Shown: piece by piece, positions 5,041 to 7,240 of the stretch
Layout of the letters: each line of letters starts with the position of its first letter
Numbering within the stretch: position 1 is the first letter of the stretch
DNA from: Oscillospiraceae bacterium
GTDB lineage: Bacteria; Bacillota; Clostridia; Oscillospirales; Oscillospiraceae
Reading direction: 5' to 3'
Assembly (NCBI GenBank): GCA_017480395.1
Contig: JAFVAS010000288.1
Coordinates: 1-7,240 of the forward strand
DNA length: 7,240 bases
Made by a program: the position numbers and the translations under genes
Notes under the pieces: generated by a model
What the model saw: the letters and a program-made list of their open reading frames with translations, nothing else
What the model was told of the DNA's origin: nothing
Database searches by the model: none

Positions 5041-6591
5041 ATGTTGGAAACGCTGTCTTACATGGGCCAGGGCTTCTTGAACGCGCTGACTCCGCTCACC
5101 CTGCTGCTGATGGCCGGGGGCACGGCAATCGGCATTCTGATCGGCTGTCTGCCCGGCCTGTCCGCCGCCATGGGCGTCGCGCTGCTGCTGCCCATGACCT
5201 TTACCATGTCCCCGGAGAGCGGGCTGATCGTGCTGGGCGCCATCTACTGCGGCGCCATCTTCGGCGGCTCGATTTCCGCCATCCTGATTCACACCCCCGG
5301 CACCCCGGCCTCCGCCGCCACCGCCATTGAGGGCTACCAGCTCACCCTTCAGGGCAAGGCGGGAAAGGCCCTGGCGGTGGCCTGCTTCTCCTCCTTCTGC
5401 GGGGGACTTCTCTCCTGCATCTCGCTGTACTTCTTTGCGCCGCTGCTGGCCCAGCTGGCCATGAAGTTCGGCTCCCCGGAATACTTCTGGCTGTCCATCT
5501 TCGGGCTGACCATCATTGCGGGCGTCGCGTCCAAGTCGCTGCTCAAGGGCCTGATCTCCGGCGCCCTCGGCCTGCTGCTGTCCACCATCGGGATGGACCC
5601 CATCGAGGGTGCCCAGCGGTTCATGTTCGGCCAGGCGTCCCTGTATGAGGGCATCAACACCACCTGCGCGCTGATCGGCCTGTTCTCCATGTCCCAGGTG
5701 CTGATCCTGGCGGAGAAGAAGATCAGGCAGCGGGCGAAGGCCAATAAGTTCCACGACAGGATCGCCCTCAGCGGCAAGGAGATCCGGCGGATCACGCCCA
5801 CGATCCTCCGATCCTGGATCATCGGGAATCTGGTGGGCATCCTCCCCGGGGCCGGGGCCTCGATTGCCTGCTTCCTGGGCTACAATACCTCCCGGCAGTT
5901 CTCCAAGCACAAGGAGGAGTTCGGCAAGGGGTCCATCGAGGGCGTTGCGGGCTCCGAGGCGGCGAATAATGCCGTCACCGGCGGCTCCCTGATCCCCATG
6001 CTGACCCTGGGCATCCCCGGCGAGTCCGTCACGGCGGTGCTGATGGGCGGACTGATCATCCAGGGGCTCCAGCCCGGGCCGGAGCTGTTCACCCGCTACG
6101 CGCCGATGACCTACACCTTCTTCGCCGGCTTTGTCCTCACCCAGTTCCTCATGCTGGGCATCGGCCTGCTGGGGTGCCGGGGCTTTGCCCAGATCGCCCG
6201 GCTCTCCGACGCCATTCTGATCCCCAGCGTGGCGGTGCTGTGCGTGGTCGGCTCCTTCGCCATTCACAAGAATTTTGTGGATGTCGTCATCATGATGGTC
6301 TTTGGCATTCTGGGCTATCTGGTTCGGAAATTCGACCTGAACCCCGCCGCCATCGTGCTGGCGCTGATCCTGGGGCCCATCGGCGAGAAGGGGCTGCGGC
6401 GATCCCTCCTGCTCTCGGGGGGCAATCCCGCGATCCTGTTCTCCACGCCGGTCTGCTGGGTGCTCATCGCCCTGTGTGTGTTTGGGGTGTGCTCCCCGAT
6501 CCTGATGAACCGGATGGAGCGAAAGGTCATGGCCGCCTCCGGCGGCGACGCCTCTGAGGAGGACACACTCCCGCCCCGCACATCGGAATAA
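5041..6591 (+). CDS. tctA: TTT transporter large membrane subunit, TctA family
   Basis: A 516-residue polytopic membrane protein of usual TctA length (about 500). Two related halves each carry a Pro-Gly signature: GCLPGLSAAMGVALLLP at 35-51 followed by IYCGAIFGGSISAILIHTPG at 68-87 in the first half, and GSEAANNAVTGGSLIPMLTL at 304-323 followed by GIPGESVTAVLMGG in the second. These are the hallmark regions of the family. TctA forms the transmembrane path and is thought to use the ion gradient rather than ATP to import the carboxylate presented by TctC, so the system is a secondary transporter. The ATG at 5041 is preceded by GAGGTG at 5028-5033. The gap to tctB is 16 bp, so they are co-transcribed. 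The C-terminal tail is short and acidic (EEDTLPPRTSE). The gene ends just before a terminator. Substrate specificity cannot be inferred from this subunit. Confidence 0.95.
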   Translation: MLETLSYMGQGFLNALTPLTLLLMAGGTAIGILIGCLPGLSAAMGVALLLPMTFTMSPESGLIVLGAIYCGAIFGGSISAILIHTPGTPASAATAIEGYQLTLQGKAGKALAVACFSSFCGGLLSCISLYFFAPLLAQLAMKFGSPEYFWLSIFGLTIIAGVASKSLLKGLISGALGLLLSTIGMDPIEGAQRFMFGQASLYEGINTTCALIGLFSMSQVLILAEKKIRQRAKANKFHDRIALSGKEIRRITPTILRSWIIGNLVGILPGAGASIACFLGYNTSRQFSKHKEEFGKGSIEGVAGSEAANNAVTGGSLIPMLTLGIPGESVTAVLMGGLIIQGLQPGPELFTRYAPMTYTFFAGFVLTQFLMLGIGLLGCRGFAQIARLSDAILIPSVAVLCVVGSFAIHKNFVDVVIMMVFGILGYLVRKFDLNPAAIVLALILGPIGEKGLRRSLLLSGGNPAILFSTPVCWVLIALCVFGVCSPILMNRMERKVMAASGGDASEEDTLPPRTSE

Positions 6592-6605
6592 TCGCAAACA
6601 AAACG

Positions 6606-6640
6606 AAGCAGGGTACGGCTTTTTGCCGTACCCTGCTTTT
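6606..6640. terminator. Terminator between tctA and the convergent MgtC-family gene
   Basis: GCAGGGTACGGC (6608-6619) pairs perfectly with GCCGTACCCTGC (6625-6636) around a TTTTT loop, and two A-T pairs extend the stem to 14 bp. On the plus strand TTTT follows at 6637-6640, partly shared with the stem. On the minus strand the stem is followed by TTCGTTTTG, so it can also terminate the opposing gene, though less perfectly. It lies 14 bases after the tctA stop and 15 bases from the end of the opposing gene. Confidence 0.88.
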
Positions 6641-6655
6641 CTGTGCTTTGCCGCG

Positions 6656-7240
6656 TCAGCGGATGGCCTGGTTGTTGCCGGAGAGGACTTCGGGATTCTC
6701 CCGGACAAACCGGTCAATCTCCGAGGCGTGGATGCTGTGGGGGGTGCGCATGGTCAGCTCATACTGCAGAAGGCCCGCCCCCGTCCGCTTCACGCTGCTC
6801 TCCTGAATCTGCGCGTCCCAGCTTTGCAAAAAGGGCCGCAGGAGCAGGTAGAGGTCGGCGGTGTCGCGGACGGTGAAGGTCAGGATGTTGATGGTGAAGG
6901 AATCCGCCCCGATGGTGAAGCGGTGCATCGCAAACTGGAGCAGCACGAGAATCAATGTGGTGAAAAGGCCGAGAATGTACATCCCGGAGCCGATGGCCAG
7001 GCCGATCCCCGCGGTGGCCCAGACCCCGGCGGCGGTGGTCAGGCCCTTCACCGTGCTCCCGGTTTTGAAGATGACCCCGGCCCCCAGGACGCTGATGCCG
7101 CTGACCACCTGCGCGGCCACACGGGCGGGGTCTGCGCCCCGGGTGCCGCTGAAGGAGGCCCCGTCGGGAAGGGTGAGATCCGCAAAGCCGTATTTGGACA
7201 CGAGCATGAGCAGCGCCGCCGCGCAGCAGACGATGATATG
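6656..7240 (-). CDS. MgtC/SapB-family membrane protein (N-terminus outside window)
   Basis: On the minus strand the frame is open from the window edge at 7240 to a TGA at 6656-6658, giving 194 visible residues. The first visible residues, HIIVCCAAALLMLVSKYGF, match the second conserved membrane segment of MgtC, so the ATG at 7205-7207 lies inside the domain and is not the start. The conserved block follows: DPARVAAQVVSG around residue 40, LGAG at 52-55, GLTTAAGVWATAGIG from 66, then a further hydrophobic stretch to about 105. The remaining 85 residues are soluble and resemble the cytoplasmic ACT-like C-terminal domain. MgtC/SapB proteins sit in the cytoplasmic membrane and are linked to magnesium limitation, acid stress or membrane-potential control; in many bacteria the role is undefined. 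The usual GIGFLGAG reads GISVLGAG here. The gene converges on tctA and is not part of the transporter operon. Confidence 0.9.
   Translation of the reverse strand, partial: HIIVCCAAALLMLVSKYGFADLTLPDGASFSGTRGADPARVAAQVVSGISVLGAGVIFKTGSTVKGLTTAAGVWATAGIGLAIGSGMYILGLFTTLILVLLQFAMHRFTIGADSFTINILTFTVRDTADLYLLLRPFLQSWDAQIQESSVKRTGAGLLQYELTMRTPHSIHASEIDRFVRENPEVLSGNNQAIR

Noticed and set aside
5017..6717. 566-codon open frame on the minus strand across tctA
   Set aside because: It lies opposite a clearly conserved tctA, is rich in Gly/Gln/His/Asp typical of antisense frames in GC-rich genes, has no membrane or domain pattern, and crosses the intergenic terminator.
1..7240. CRISPR arrays, tRNA or rRNA genes, transposases, integration sites
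   Set aside because: No regularly spaced repeats, cloverleaf-like sequence, rRNA motifs or recombinase-type reading frames were seen on either strand.

Overview
The window is GC-rich, gene-dense bacterial DNA with short intergenic gaps, strong Shine-Dalgarno sites and simple hairpin-plus-T terminators. The lipoprotein signal, the LacI-type regulator next to an intracellular family 43 glycosidase, and the overall composition fit a high-GC gut Clostridia (Oscillospiraceae-like) chromosome. That taxonomic placement is an inference from style and was not matched to any genome.

Left part (1-1665): the C-terminal end of a Gfo/Idh/MocA-type oxidoreductase is followed by a 113-bp AT-rich gap. The gap holds a good sigma-A-type promoter overlapped by two inverted repeats. 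A complete LacI-family repressor gene follows and ends in a strong intrinsic terminator. Middle (1666-3461): a cytoplasmic GH43-type glycosidase with a C-terminal beta-sandwich-like domain, then a 280-bp gap. The gap contains a 12-bp hairpin and a region that can fold into a multi-branched RNA just upstream of the next operon. Right part (3462-6640): a complete tripartite tricarboxylate transporter (TTT) operon in the order tctC (binding lipoprotein), tctB (small membrane subunit), tctA (large membrane subunit). A long hairpin lies between tctC and tctB, and a terminator able to serve both strands closes the operon. The window ends with a convergent MgtC/SapB-family membrane protein gene on the minus strand, cut by the window edge.

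Working model: the oxidoreductase, LacI regulator, GH43 enzyme and TTT transporter look like a carbohydrate or sugar-acid utilisation locus. The LacI protein probably controls itself and perhaps its neighbours. The TTT system may import a sugar-derived carboxylate rather than citrate. None of the ligands can be read from the sequence. The item most worth a second look is the candidate structured leader RNA before tctC. No CRISPR array, tRNA, rRNA, insertion sequence or attachment site was seen.
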